Source: RI-231 sp041394905 (GTDB lineage: Bacteria > Acidobacteriota > Terriglobia > Bryobacterales > UBA6623). Taken from it: a stretch of DNA of 64,000 nucleotides. The stretch lies in assembly GCA_041394905.1 (NCBI GenBank), contig JAWKHJ010000007.1:224092-288091 (forward strand). The letters are read 5' to 3'. This document shows, one piece after another, positions 1-8,423 of the stretch (positions within the stretch are counted from its first letter, which is position 1; every line of letters begins with the position of its first letter). The notes under the pieces were generated by a model that worked only from the letters and a program-made list of their open reading frames with translations, searched no databases and had not been told where the DNA came from. A program made the position numbers and the translations under genes.

Positions 1-9
1 GCGAATCAT
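1..9 (-). CDS. Start of the next efflux-operon gene (partial)
   Basis: Only the start codon and two further codons (M-I-R) lie in the window; the gene runs off the left edge. Its ATG overlaps the TGA of the TolC-like gene as ATGA, the usual sign of translational coupling. By analogy with CzcCBA/CusCBA operons it is probably the periplasmic adaptor, but no sequence here proves that. Confidence 0.4.
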
Positions 10-1280
10 TGCGAACCTCCGGCGGCGAGATCGTATCCTGTGGCGGCGGCCAGTCGCTCCTGGCTCAGCCGGTAGTCGAGAAGGGATTGTGCGTAGAGCA
101 ACTCGATCTCGTTGAGCGAGCGCTGCGCGTCGAGCAGAAAGAGCAGGTCGACGCCTTGCTCTTGGTAGGCGGCCCGGGCGATGCGGTAGGTCTCGGCCGC
201 GCGCTCGCGTGCGCCGGTGCGGATCGAATCGACGACTTCGCGGCGGCGCTGCACGTCGGCGACGGCCGCGCGCGTCTGCGCTTCGACCATGGCCTCGGCC
301 GCACGCACGCCGGCTTGGGTGCGCTCGCTTTCCGCGATCGCCTCGGCGATGCGGCCTTGGTTGCGGTCGCGAATCGGGACCGCGAACGAGACGCCGCCGA
401 TCAACGTGCTGTGGACGCCGGATTTCTTGTAGCCAAAGTAGGGATTGAGATTGGGCTTGGCATGGGCGCGTTCGACGTCAACCGTTGCGCGAGCGCTCTC
501 CACGAGGGAACGCTCGACGGCTAGATCCGGCCGGTCCTTCAGCGCCCGTTCGATCGCGTCTTCGAGCGCGGGAGGCGCCTCGTCGCCGTGTAGCGCGGTC
601 GCCCCGGCGATCTCGATGTCCGCATCGGCGCGGGGCAGGCCCATCGCGCCGAGCAGAGCCAGCTTGGCCTGCTCGGCGTCGGCCCGAGCGGTAGCGACGG
701 AGGCGGCCAGCCGCTCGCTCTCTACTCGCACCTTGATGACGTCGATTTCACCAATGGCGCCCAGTTCTAAACGGGTCTGCTGGAACTGCACGAGCTCATC
801 GAGCGTCGTGCGGCTCTGCTCGATCAGTTTCACTCGTTCGGCCGCGCCGAGCGCATTCCACCAAGCCTCAGCGACCGACCGGCGAAGGCTCCAAGCAAGC
901 GCCTTGCGCTCGAGCTCCGCCGAATGAGTTTCCGTCTCGGCTAAGGCCGTGCGAAAGCGCCGCTTCCCGCCAGTCTCGATCGTGTCGGTGAAGTAACCGA
1001 AGGCGTCGATATCGACTCGGGGCGAAAATGTCGGCTGCTGCCAGGCCCGCCAGTTCTCGGTTTGGATCTGGAAGACCGGATTCGGCCGGCGCGAGGCCTG
1101 CTCTTCGGCGCCGAGTCTGGCGCGCACCGAGGCGTCCGCCGCTTCGAGCTCCTGCCTCTGTGCAAGCGCCAGCTCGACGGCCGCATCGAGCGTCAATTTT
1201 TGCGGGATTGATTGTGCGCGTCCGGCGCCGAAAGCAGCGACGATCGCCAGTGCGGCCCGCGCCGCGGCGTGATTCCAAAC
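6..1280 (-). CDS. TolC/CzcC-family outer membrane efflux protein
   Basis: This is an outer-membrane channel of a tripartite efflux pump, the CzcC/CusC/TolC type working with an RND pump and adaptor. The 424-residue product has a signal peptide ending near A-G-R-A-Q-S, then two repeated helical units beginning L-T-L-D-A-A-V-E-L-A and A-L-E-D-A-I-E-R-A, as expected of the OEP fold. Heptad-rich helices fill the rest. I chose ATG at 1280 over the TTG at 1310 because a good Shine-Dalgarno (GGAGAGAGG) lies just upstream of 1280 and the longer form would begin inside a palindrome (1295-1309). The downstream gene overlaps by ATGA. Metal versus drug substrate cannot be told from this gene alone. Confidence 0.88.
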   Translation of the reverse strand, partial: VWNHAAARAALAIVAAFGAGRAQSIPQKLTLDAAVELALAQRQELEAADASVRARLGAEEQASRRPNPVFQIQTENWRAWQQPTFSPRVDIDAFGYFTDTIETGGKRRFRTALAETETHSAELERKALAWSLRRSVAEAWWNALGAAERVKLIEQSRTTLDELVQFQQTRLELGAIGEIDVIKVRVESERLAASVATARADAEQAKLALLGAMGLPRADADIEIAGATALHGDEAPPALEDAIERALKDRPDLAVERSLVESARATVDVERAHAKPNLNPYFGYKKSGVHSTLIGGVSFAVPIRDRNQGRIAEAIAESERTQAGVRAAEAMVEAQTRAAVADVQRRREVVDSIRTGARERAAETYRIARAAYQEQGVDLLFLLDAQRSLNEIELLYAQSLLDYRLSQERLAAATGYDLAAGGSQ

Positions 1281-1294
1281 CATACCCTCTCTCC

Positions 1295-1309
1295 TGTCAG
1301 CCTCTGACA
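1295..1309. promoter_or_regulatory. Palindrome, candidate operator of the efflux operon
   Basis: TGTCAG-CCT-CTGACA is a perfect 6-bp inverted repeat with a 3-base centre, 15 bases upstream of the ATG of the TolC-like gene. Its size and place suit a dimeric repressor or response-regulator site. No regulator gene is visible in the window. Confidence 0.4.
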
Positions 1310-1348
1310 AGCCGGCGACCGCCCGCGAAAAAGCGCACGGGGGCGCCG

Positions 1349-1367
1349 TGACGGAACAAATCCGTCA
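1349..1367. promoter_or_regulatory. Second inverted repeat upstream of the efflux gene
   Basis: TGACGGA-acaaa-TCCGTCA is a perfect 7-bp inverted repeat with a 5-base loop. It lies between the stop of the 126-residue gene (1375) and the TolC-like gene. It could be a second operator or an attenuator/terminator hairpin after the small gene; there is no T-run on either side. Confidence 0.35.
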
Positions 1368-1374
1368 ACGCAAA

Positions 1375-1755
1375 TCAGACAGACAGCGAGGGAGGACCAC
1401 GGGGTATGACAGCCCGTGGAGGTGATTCTTCAGGCGCTCGATCGGCGTCCGCGCTCTCCAGCCAGTCCACGGTCTGCGGCGGCTCGAGCAGTTGGACCGT
1501 CCGAGCTTGGGGCGCGGCGAGCACGATCGACCGCTCGTGCTCGAAGTGGTACCAGTTCACCAGGTGGGCGCTCTGGTCCACCTGCTGTAGCGACCTCTCC
1601 TTGCTCGGCATCGGGATGTGCGCGTGCAGAACGCGGAACTGCACCCGAGCCAAATGCTCAGCGGAAACCGTACTGTCGTGGGTATGTGCGAAGGGCGCGC
1701 TGATCGACACGATGGCCAATAGCGCACAGAGACCGAAATGTATCGACCTTTGCAC
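1375..1755 (-). CDS. Small secreted protein upstream of the efflux gene
   Basis: I do not recognise the family. The 126-residue product starts at GTG with an N-terminal signal-like helix (F-G-L-C-A-L-L-A-I-V-S-I-S-A-P) followed by histidine-bearing stretches (H-T-H, H-A-H, N-W-Y-H-F-E-H). The histidines and its position ahead of a CzcC-like gene fit a periplasmic metal-related protein, but that is inference. The C-terminus is proline-rich. Translation of both strands favours this frame over the antisense one because it has the signal peptide. Confidence 0.55.
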   Translation of the reverse strand: MQRSIHFGLCALLAIVSISAPFAHTHDSTVSAEHLARVQFRVLHAHIPMPSKERSLQQVDQSAHLVNWYHFEHERSIVLAAPQARTVQLLEPPQTVDWLESADADRAPEESPPRAVIPRGPPSLSV

Positions 1756-1804
1756 CCGTTCGATTAGATTAGCATCGCTCGCGAAAGGATGCGACTCATT
1801 GCGC

Positions 1805-4363
1805 TCATTCGTGGCGCAACACCTCGAGCGGCTTTCGCCCCAGGATGCGGAAGCTGGCGAGCCATCCGGCCAGATTTGCGATCAGCGCAGTACCAATCAC
1901 GGTCGCCAACAACGGCGCCAGGGCTGGCTCGTACGCGGCGTCGAGCACGCGCTCGAGCAGCAGCGCAGAAAAGCCCGACGCCAGCAGCGCGCCCAGGGCC
2001 CCCGCAGCGAGGCCGAGCACTGTGAACTCGACCGAGAAGATCCGCGCCACCTTGGACCGGGTCGCTCCGAGAGTGCGCAGGATGGCCGTCTCGCGAACCC
2101 GCCGGAATCGGGTCGCAACCACGCTCGAGGTCAGGATGATCACTCCGCCCAGAATGGCGAAGGCGGAGATGACCTGTACGACGATCGCGATCTGGTCGAC
2201 CACATCCTGGACGATGCGGATCACGTCCGCCGCGTTGAGCACGAGGACGGTCGGGAAGCGCGCGAAGGCGTCGCGCTGCAGCTCGACCGCCTTGTCGGGC
2301 GCTATGCGCACACCGCCGTAGAACACCGCCGGGGCGCCCTCGAGCGCGGCGCGGTTGAGCATGAAGTGCAGCGAGGCGCCCGGGCGGATGCTCTCGGCGC
2401 GAAAGACGTTCGCCACCTCCGCTTCGACGTTGCGACGGCCGGCAAGCCAGGCGAGTTTCGAGCCGACGTCGACGCCGAGCTCTTCGGCCACGTCCTCGCG
2501 CACGGCGACGAGCGAACGCTTATCCTCGGGCGTCCACCAGCTCCCGCGCAACACGTCGACTTCGTCGGGCTTGTCCTCGCGCCAGGAGATGCCGCGCGTT
2601 TGGGCGAAGCGGCTGTCCTCGCCCAGGTTGAGCTCGGCCAGGGGACGTCCGTCGACCATCTCGAGCCGCGCGGCGATCGTGGGCGTCAATTCGACCTCTT
2701 CGACGCCCGGGTAGTCCTTGAGATATTGCGTGAGCGGCTCGACCTCGGCGCGGGTCACGTTCATCAGGAAGACGTTTGGCATCTCCGGCGGCGCGCTCTT
2801 GATCATCTGGTCGAGCACCGAGGTCTGGATCAGGTAGACCGAGAGGGTGAACGTCACGCCGACGCCAAGCGCCGTCAGCACGGCTTCGGCATGGACGCCC
2901 GGACGGTGCAAGTTTGCCACTCCGTGCCGAATCGCCGTCGGCAGCCGAAACGGCAGCCAATGCGGAAGCCGTTCGAGGACGGCCAGCAACGACCACGAGG
3001 CGGTCGCCAAAACCAGCAAGCTCGCAAGCAGTCCGCCGGCGAACCACAGCCCAAGCTGCACCGAGTCGCCCAGCCAGGTCGCCACGCCGCCGATCGCCGC
3101 CACGATCACCGCACCGGCTACCAGGGCGCCACGGGCCTCGCGCAGCCGCTCGCCCACGCTCTTGGCACGGCGCTCCATCTCGCGTCGGAAGATCAGCGCC
3201 GGGCGGATCTTGCGCACCCTCAACAGCGTCGGCACGCTGAACAGCAGCGTCGTCAACAGCCCGATCGCCAGCGCCTGCACCGCCGCCACGGGCTGCCATT
3301 CGAGATTGGGCGGCGTCGGAAAGTATTGCGCCAGAAAGCGCGGCGCCCAGGCCTGCACGCCATAGCCGAGCAGGATGCCGAGCGCGCTGCCGATCACGCC
3401 CAGCGCCAGCGTCTGCAACGTGTAGATGCGGACGATCTGGCCGGAGCGCGCGCCGATGCACTTGAGGATGGCGATCGTATCTAGGCGCTGCTCGAGATGC
3501 GAATGCATCGCCATCGCAACTCCCAGCGCGCCCACGATCAAGGCGACCAAACTGACGAGCGAGAGGAAGTTCGTTGCACGATCCAGGCCGCGTCGGATGG
3601 TCGGATGCGTCTCGCGATAGTCCGCGATCCAGTAGGGGCGAAACACCTTCTCGAGCAACCCGCGCGCCGTTGCGATGTCGATGCCGCCCTGGGCCGGCAT
3701 CTTGAACAGATACCGCTGCGCGGCCCGGCTGCCGCGTTGCATCAAACCCGTGCGATCGAGGTTCCCGCGGCTCAACAACAGCCGCGGACCGACGTTGAAG
3801 CTGCCCGTCATGCGGTCCGGCTCGACCGTAACGACGGCCGCGAGCGGAATCTCGGCGTCGCCCAGTCGCACGGCGTCGCCCAGATTGACGCCCAGCCGGA
3901 CCAGCAGGTCGTCTGTGACGACGGCGCCCTGAGCCAGGGCCGCCTTCAAGGAAGCCGCGCCCCGCAGCTCGATCTTGCCGTAGAAGGGATAGACGTCTGG
4001 GTCGACGGCTTTGACCGCTACCATCAGCGGGCGTGGCGAGGCGTCGGACGAGACCATCGAGACGGTCTCGGTGATCCAGGTGCGCTCCGCCCCGCGGGCC
4101 GTGATTTCGTCGAGCGCCGCCTGCTCGCGCGCATCCGGCTCGTGGTACATCCGCACCGCGAGGTCCGCCGCCATGAGAGTGCGCGCGTCGCGCAACAGCA
4201 TGTTGCGGAATGCGCCGGAGAAGCCTCGAACGCCGCTCAGCGCACCAACGCCGACTGCGACCGCGGCAATGACGAACGCAAACTTGCCCCAGGCGGCGCG
4301 CGACTCGCGCCAAGCGATCTTGGCCGCCGTCGCCCAGCCTGAACGGCCCGTTCGCGCGCTCAT
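1805..4363 (-). CDS. ybbP: YbbP-like ABC transporter permease (two FtsX domains)
   Basis: The 852-residue inner-membrane permease has an N-terminal membrane helix (F-V-I-A-A-V-A-V-G-V-G-A-L), a large periplasmic region, a first FtsX domain around residues 265-390 containing the L-E-Q-R-L-D-T-I-A-I-L-K-C-I-G-A coupling segment, a middle helix pair, and a second FtsX domain near the C-terminus with R-E-T-A-I-L-R-T-L-G-A. This duplicated layout is that of YbbP (about 800 residues in E. coli). Its ATG overlaps the stop of the ATPase gene as ATGA. Together with the ATPase and divergent tesA it reproduces the E. coli ybbA-ybbP/tesA neighbourhood. The likely role is moving lipids or other hydrophobic molecules out of the inner membrane. 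Confidence 0.88.
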   Translation of the reverse strand: MSARTGRSGWATAAKIAWRESRAAWGKFAFVIAAVAVGVGALSGVRGFSGAFRNMLLRDARTLMAADLAVRMYHEPDAREQAALDEITARGAERTWITETVSMVSSDASPRPLMVAVKAVDPDVYPFYGKIELRGAASLKAALAQGAVVTDDLLVRLGVNLGDAVRLGDAEIPLAAVVTVEPDRMTGSFNVGPRLLLSRGNLDRTGLMQRGSRAAQRYLFKMPAQGGIDIATARGLLEKVFRPYWIADYRETHPTIRRGLDRATNFLSLVSLVALIVGALGVAMAMHSHLEQRLDTIAILKCIGARSGQIVRIYTLQTLALGVIGSALGILLGYGVQAWAPRFLAQYFPTPPNLEWQPVAAVQALAIGLLTTLLFSVPTLLRVRKIRPALIFRREMERRAKSVGERLREARGALVAGAVIVAAIGGVATWLGDSVQLGLWFAGGLLASLLVLATASWSLLAVLERLPHWLPFRLPTAIRHGVANLHRPGVHAEAVLTALGVGVTFTLSVYLIQTSVLDQMIKSAPPEMPNVFLMNVTRAEVEPLTQYLKDYPGVEEVELTPTIAARLEMVDGRPLAELNLGEDSRFAQTRGISWREDKPDEVDVLRGSWWTPEDKRSLVAVREDVAEELGVDVGSKLAWLAGRRNVEAEVANVFRAESIRPGASLHFMLNRAALEGAPAVFYGGVRIAPDKAVELQRDAFARFPTVLVLNAADVIRIVQDVVDQIAIVVQVISAFAILGGVIILTSSVVATRFRRVRETAILRTLGATRSKVARIFSVEFTVLGLAAGALGALLASGFSALLLERVLDAAYEPALAPLLATVIGTALIANLAGWLASFRILGRKPLEVLRHE

Positions 4364-5073
4364 GACGAGACGGCAGGCGCGAGGCGTTCGTCGGAGACGA
4401 TGCGGCCGTCCTGTAAGGTGATCACGCGCTCGGTACGCGCGGCCAGGTCCGCGTCATGCGTCACGAGCACGAGCGTCGCCCCTTCGCGGCGGTTCAGCTC
4501 GTCGAGCATCTGCATCACATGCGCGCCGGTGGTGCTGTCGAGATTGCCCGTCGGCTCGTCAGCGAGGATGAGCGGCGGCCGGTTGACGAAGGCGCGAGCG
4601 AGCGCTACGCGCTGTTGCTCGCCGCCGGAGAGCTGTACGGGATAGTGGTCGTAACGCTCGCCCAAGCCCACCTGGTCGAGCAGCTCGCGGGCGCGTGCCA
4701 ACCCGGCGCGGTCGCCCTCGCCGATCAGGTCGAGCGGCAGCAGCACGTTCTCTTCGGCCGTCAAGGTCGGCACGAGTTGGTAGGACTGGAAAACGAAGCC
4801 GATCTTGCGCGCCCGCAGGATCGCAAGCGCGTCCTCGTCCAGGCCCGTGATGTCCTCTCCATCGATCCAGACCGAGCCTAGGCTGGGGGCGTCGAGCCCG
4901 GCCAGGATCCCAAGCAAGGTGCTCTTACCCGAGCCCGAGGGACCGCGGATGGCCAGTGCTTCCCCGCGCGCGACCGCGAAGTCGACCCCGCGCAGAATCT
5001 CCACTTCATGCGTGCCGGAATGGATGCGTTTGAAGAGGCCGCGAACCTCCAGGATCGGCGCGGGATTCGACAT
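4360..5073 (-). CDS. ybbA: YbbA/LolD-like ABC transporter ATP-binding protein
   Basis: This is the ATPase partner of the FtsX-type permease just downstream. Of 237 residues, Walker A is G-P-S-G-S-G-K-S at about 44-51, the Q-loop is in F-V-F-Q-S-Y-Q-L, the signature is L-S-G-G-E-Q-Q-R, and Walker B is I-L-A-D-E-P-T-G-N-L-D; the H-loop is V-T-H-D. It belongs to the LolD/MacB/FtsE type. The start is ATG at 5073, only 29 bases from the divergent tesA start, so the two operons share a compact promoter region. The permease start overlaps its stop, implying coupled synthesis. Confidence 0.92.
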   Translation of the reverse strand: MSNPAPILEVRGLFKRIHSGTHEVEILRGVDFAVARGEALAIRGPSGSGKSTLLGILAGLDAPSLGSVWIDGEDITGLDEDALAILRARKIGFVFQSYQLVPTLTAEENVLLPLDLIGEGDRAGLARARELLDQVGLGERYDHYPVQLSGGEQQRVALARAFVNRPPLILADEPTGNLDSTTGAHVMQMLDELNRREGATLVLVTHDADLAARTERVITLQDGRIVSDERLAPAVSS

Positions 5074-5088
5074 TTGCGGCGAAAAAGT

Positions 5089-5094
5089 TAGTAT
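5089..5094 (+). promoter_or_regulatory. -10 box of tesA
   Basis: TAGTAT lies 8 bases before the GTG of tesA, which has no Shine-Dalgarno. Transcription would begin at or next to the start codon. The complementary strand of the same bases reads C-C-A-T-A-C-T-A-A, a possible -10 for the divergent ybbA gene. Confidence 0.4.
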
Positions 5095-5102
5095 GGCATG
5101 TA

Positions 5103-5807
5103 GTGCGGTATCTGCCTGTTATCGTGGCGTTTCTGTGGCTCCTCGGTTGCGCTTCCCCACAGCCTGAGGCTACAGAGTCGACGCCTCCTGAGCGATCGGA
5201 ATCCGGTCAGGAAGCTGCGCCGATCCCGCCGCCGCCCGCCGTCGAGGGACCCGTGATCGTGGCTTTCGGAGATAGCTTGACGGCTGGCTATGGCGCGCCG
5301 GAAGGCGAGAGCTATCCCGATTTCCTACAAAAGGATCTCTTGGAGCGCGGTCTGCAATACCGCGTGATCAATGAAGGCGTCAGCGGCGACACCACCGCGA
5401 TGGCGCTCGAGCGCGTCGATCTCGCCATCGCCGACAAGCCGGCCGTCGTCGTGCTTGCCCTGGGCGGAAACGATGGTCTGCGCGGGCTGCCCGTCGACGC
5501 CATGGAGGCCAACCTGCGTACGATGGTCGAGCGCTTCCAGAAAGCCGGCGCTGAGGTCGTGCTCGCGGGCATGACCTTGCCGCCCAACTTCGGCCCGGAC
5601 TACATCCGCCAGTTTGAGGCGGTCTTTCCGCGTGTGGCCGATGAGACCGGCGCCGAGTTGCTGCCGTTCTTGCTCGCCGATGTTGCGGCCAACCGCGAGC
5701 TCAACCAGGAAGACGGCATACACCCCACCGCCGAGGGCAACAAGATCGTCGCGCGCACCGTCGCAGACTTTCTAACGCCGCTGCTCGAAGCCAAACCGAA
5801 GAAGTGA
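5103..5807 (+). CDS. tesA: TesA-like SGNH/GDSL lipase-thioesterase lipoprotein
   Basis: It hydrolyses acyl esters or thioesters in the periplasm (thioesterase I / lysophospholipase L1 family). The 234-residue protein opens with a lipoprotein signal whose lipobox is L-L-G-C, so Cys16 would be lipidated. A Pro/Glu-rich linker follows, then the SGNH blocks: I = F-G-D-S-L-T with nucleophile Ser58, III = G-G-N-D (about 121-124), V = D-G-I-H-P with the catalytic Asp and His near 203-206. GTG at 5103 is used because the nearby ATGs are out of frame or followed by a stop. It is divergent from ybbA-ybbP. The lipid anchor distinguishes it from soluble E. coli TesA. Confidence 0.9.
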   Translation: MRYLPVIVAFLWLLGCASPQPEATESTPPERSESGQEAAPIPPPPAVEGPVIVAFGDSLTAGYGAPEGESYPDFLQKDLLERGLQYRVINEGVSGDTTAMALERVDLAIADKPAVVVLALGGNDGLRGLPVDAMEANLRTMVERFQKAGAEVVLAGMTLPPNFGPDYIRQFEAVFPRVADETGAELLPFLLADVAANRELNQEDGIHPTAEGNKIVARTVADFLTPLLEAKPKK

Positions 5808-5815
5808 GACGCATC

Positions 5816-6310
5816 ATGAGTTGGATTCTCTGGTTGATCGTCGCCCTGGCGGCGTTCGCGGTCGTCTACGCCGGCCTCAAGGGCCGCAAGCCGCTGCTCG
5901 CTCTCGTCTACGGCCCGGTGGTGCGCAAGCCGGTCGACTTCGAGACGCTCGAGCTCGCCAAATCGCCCAACCAGTACTTGGTGTGTCCGCCGGGGCTATG
6001 CCACAACGCGAAGCCAAACGCCGAATCGCCGGTCTTCGACATGACTCCCGAAGACCTGCGAGCGCGGTGGATGGCGCGCATCGGCAAGCTGCCGCGCGTC
6101 GAGCAAATCGGCGCGGACGCCGAACGCTTGCAGTACGACTACGAGACGCTGACGCCGTTCTTCAACTTTCCGGATACGGTGACGGTGCGCTTTCTGCCGG
6201 CGGGTGAGGGTAAGAGCACGCTGGCGATCTACAGCCGTTCGCATTACGGCTATTCCGATCTGGGCGTGAACGAGAAGCGCGTGAAGGATTGGCTGGAACG
6301 CCTGAAGTAA
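5816..6310 (+). CDS. DUF1499 family protein
   Basis: The 164-residue protein has one N-terminal membrane helix (W-I-L-W-L-I-V-A-L-A-A-F-A-V-V-Y-A-G), then a domain with L-V-C-P-P-G-L-C and the Y-S-R-S-H-Y-G-Y-S-D-L-G-V-N motif typical of DUF1499. The function is unknown in the family. An alternative GTG at 5804 overlaps the tesA stop (GTGA) and would add four residues; ATG 5816 gives the cleaner membrane helix. It is co-transcribed with tesA, which makes an envelope or lipid role plausible. Confidence 0.85.
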   Translation: MSWILWLIVALAAFAVVYAGLKGRKPLLALVYGPVVRKPVDFETLELAKSPNQYLVCPPGLCHNAKPNAESPVFDMTPEDLRARWMARIGKLPRVEQIGADAERLQYDYETLTPFFNFPDTVTVRFLPAGEGKSTLAIYSRSHYGYSDLGVNEKRVKDWLERLK

Positions 6311-6315
6311 CGCGA

Positions 6316-6350
6316 GCGGCTTGCCGGGTTGGGAAACCCCGGCAAGCCGC
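6316..6350. terminator. Bidirectional hairpin between DUF1499 gene and transketolase
   Basis: A perfect 13-bp stem, 6316-6328 pairing with 6338-6350, encloses a 9-base loop. It lies between the convergent stops at 6310 and 6365. There is no clear T-run, so it may act as a barrier or processing stem in both directions. Confidence 0.65.
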
Positions 6351-6364
6351 CTTGCAAACTCCAA

Positions 6365-8224
6365 CTACTTCAACAGGGCTTTGACTGCCTTGACGATGTG
6401 GCGCGCCGAGATGCCGTACTTGTCGAGCAGCTCGTCCGGCTGGCCGCTGCGCGCGATCTCGGTGACGGCGAGCTTCTTCAGGCGCAGGTCGCCCAGCTCC
6501 GCCAAAGCCGAGAGGACCGCGTCGCCCACGCCGCCCGAGGCGAAGTGGTCTTCCACCGTCACCACGCGGCCGCCGGTCGCCTTAGCCGCTGTGACGAGGG
6601 TGCGCTTGTCGACCGGCCGCACGCTAAACAAATCGATGACGCGAATCGCGATGCCTTGCTCGGCCAACGTGTCAGCGGCTTTGAGCGCTTCAAACAAGGT
6701 CACGCCTGCGCCGACCACCGTCACCTGATCCTTCGAGCTCTTGCGCACGACCTTCGACATGCCAGCGGCGAACTTCTCGTTCGGACCATAGAGGATCGGC
6801 GTGTTCGGGCGGCTGGTGCGCACGTAGGCAGGACCTTCGGTCTCGGCCACGATGCCGATCGCCTTCCAGGCGCTGGTCGCATCGCTCGGGTAGAGCACCG
6901 TGTAGCCCGGCAGCGGCGAGGTCATCGCCAAGTCTTCCAGGCCCATTTGCGACGGGCCGTCCTCGCCGATCGAGATGCCGGCGTGGGTGCCGACCAGCTT
7001 CACGTTCGTCTTGCTGATCGCCGCCATACGCAAGAAGTCATACGCGCGTGAGAGGAAGCAGGCGAAGCTAGCAGCGAAGCCGACTTTGCCGCGGCAGGCC
7101 GCGCCCATCGCCGCGCCCACCATCGTCTGCTCCGCGATGAAGCTCTGGAAGAACCGCTCCGGGGCGGCCTTCTCAAAGTCCTGCGTGTAGGTCGAGTTCT
7201 TCACGTCGCCGTCGAAGACCACCACGCGCGGATCCGTCTTAGCCAGAGCCGCCAACGCGGACCCGAAGGCGCGACGCGACGCGACCTCCTCGCCGCCCTT
7301 CTCGTACGGCGGAGGCGCAGGCTCGCTCACCTTCGGATCTTTCTTGCGCAGCGCCTTGGGTTTGTTCGGCTTCCACTTCCACTTCGAGCCGTTGAGCTGG
7401 CTGCGCAGCGCCGCCAGCGCTTCTTCTTCCTGCGGGCCGGCCGGGATCGCTTTGCCGTGCCATCCTTCTTTGTCCTCGGCGAAGGGGATGCCTTTGCCCT
7501 TGAGCGTCCTTGCCAGAATGACGGTGGGCTTGTCGTCGCTGATCTTGCCGTAGGCTTCGAGCAGCGCCTTCACGTCATGGCCGTCCACGACCAGCGCCTG
7601 CCAACCGAACGCCTCGAAGCGCGCCTTGTAGACGTTCATGTGGTGCTCGAGCATGGTCGGCTCGCTCTGCCCCAAGCGGTTCACGTCCACCGTCGCAATC
7701 AAGTTGCCCAGCTTGTAGTGCGACGCCATCGACGCCGCTTCCCACACCGAGCCTTCCGCCGTCTCGCCATCGCCCATCAACACGAAAATCCGCTGGTCGC
7801 GCTTGTCGAGCTTTGCCACCGCAGCCATGCCCACGCCCACCGAGAGGCCTTGTCCGAGCGAACCCGTCGCCACGTCGACGAACGGCAACGTCACGGGCGG
7901 GTGGCCTTCCAAATCGGAATCGATCTTGCGCAAGTTCAGCAACTCGCTCTCCGGAATGTAGCCCGCCTGCGACCAAGCCGCATAAAGAATCGGCGCCGCA
8001 TGGCCCTTCGACAAGATGAAGATGTCGTTCGCCGGATTCGCCGGATTCTTCGGGTCATAGCGCATGACCGAGAAGAACAGGGCTGACATAATCTCCGCCG
8101 CCGAGGCGCATGTGGTGGGGTGGCCGCTGCCCGCGGCTGAGGTCGAGCGCACCGAAAGGATGCGCATGTTCGTGGCTTTGTCTTGAAGTCCGGCGAGTTT
8201 CTGGCTGCTGAGCTCGACTGGCAT
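6365..8224 (-). CDS. tkt: Transketolase
   Basis: It transfers two-carbon ketol units in the non-oxidative pentose phosphate pathway using thiamine diphosphate. The intact 619-residue protein carries the N-terminal G-S-G-H-P motif, the TPP motif G-D-G-E-T-A-E-G-S ending in V-D-V-N-R, and the central pyrimidine-binding domain with D-G-D-V-K-N-S and E-Q-T-M-V-G-A-A. At about 620 residues, with this N-terminus, it is closer to the animal-type transketolase subfamily than to the longer E. coli TktA type. The Shine-Dalgarno is GGAGAA. It is convergent with the DUF1499 gene and divergent from mscS. Confidence 0.93.
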   Translation of the reverse strand: MPVELSSQKLAGLQDKATNMRILSVRSTSAAGSGHPTTCASAAEIMSALFFSVMRYDPKNPANPANDIFILSKGHAAPILYAAWSQAGYIPESELLNLRKIDSDLEGHPPVTLPFVDVATGSLGQGLSVGVGMAAVAKLDKRDQRIFVLMGDGETAEGSVWEAASMASHYKLGNLIATVDVNRLGQSEPTMLEHHMNVYKARFEAFGWQALVVDGHDVKALLEAYGKISDDKPTVILARTLKGKGIPFAEDKEGWHGKAIPAGPQEEEALAALRSQLNGSKWKWKPNKPKALRKKDPKVSEPAPPPYEKGGEEVASRRAFGSALAALAKTDPRVVVFDGDVKNSTYTQDFEKAAPERFFQSFIAEQTMVGAAMGAACRGKVGFAASFACFLSRAYDFLRMAAISKTNVKLVGTHAGISIGEDGPSQMGLEDLAMTSPLPGYTVLYPSDATSAWKAIGIVAETEGPAYVRTSRPNTPILYGPNEKFAAGMSKVVRKSSKDQVTVVGAGVTLFEALKAADTLAEQGIAIRVIDLFSVRPVDKRTLVTAAKATGGRVVTVEDHFASGGVGDAVLSALAELGDLRLKKLAVTEIARSGQPDELLDKYGISARHIVKAVKALLK

Positions 8225-8397
8225 GAGGGGGTTTCTCCGAGAATTTCCGATGGGATTGTCTGATGGGTTCGGACGCGCCGGCCGACGCTGTCCGCGGCGA
8301 CTGTAGCGCCGCCGAATTCTTCTAGTCTATCGGTTTTCCTCCGCGAAACGTTCCCACCGCCCGCCGACTCGACTCACGTTGGCCATTTCGAGTGGGC

Positions 8398-8403
8398 TAT
8401 CCT
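8398..8403 (+). promoter_or_regulatory. Putative -10 box of the mscS gene
   Basis: TATCCT lies 20 bases before the ATG at 8424, which has a strong GGAGGA Shine-Dalgarno. No convincing -35 is seen at the right distance. The 199-base gap to transketolase holds no ORF. Confidence 0.3.
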
Positions 8404-8423
8404 GCTCACGCTCGGAGGAATTC

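Noticed and set aside
1406..3484. 692-codon open frame on the plus strand opposite ybbP
   Set aside because: It is antisense to a clear two-FtsX-domain permease, is rich in Arg/His/Gln as expected of GC-rich shadow frames and has no recognisable motif.
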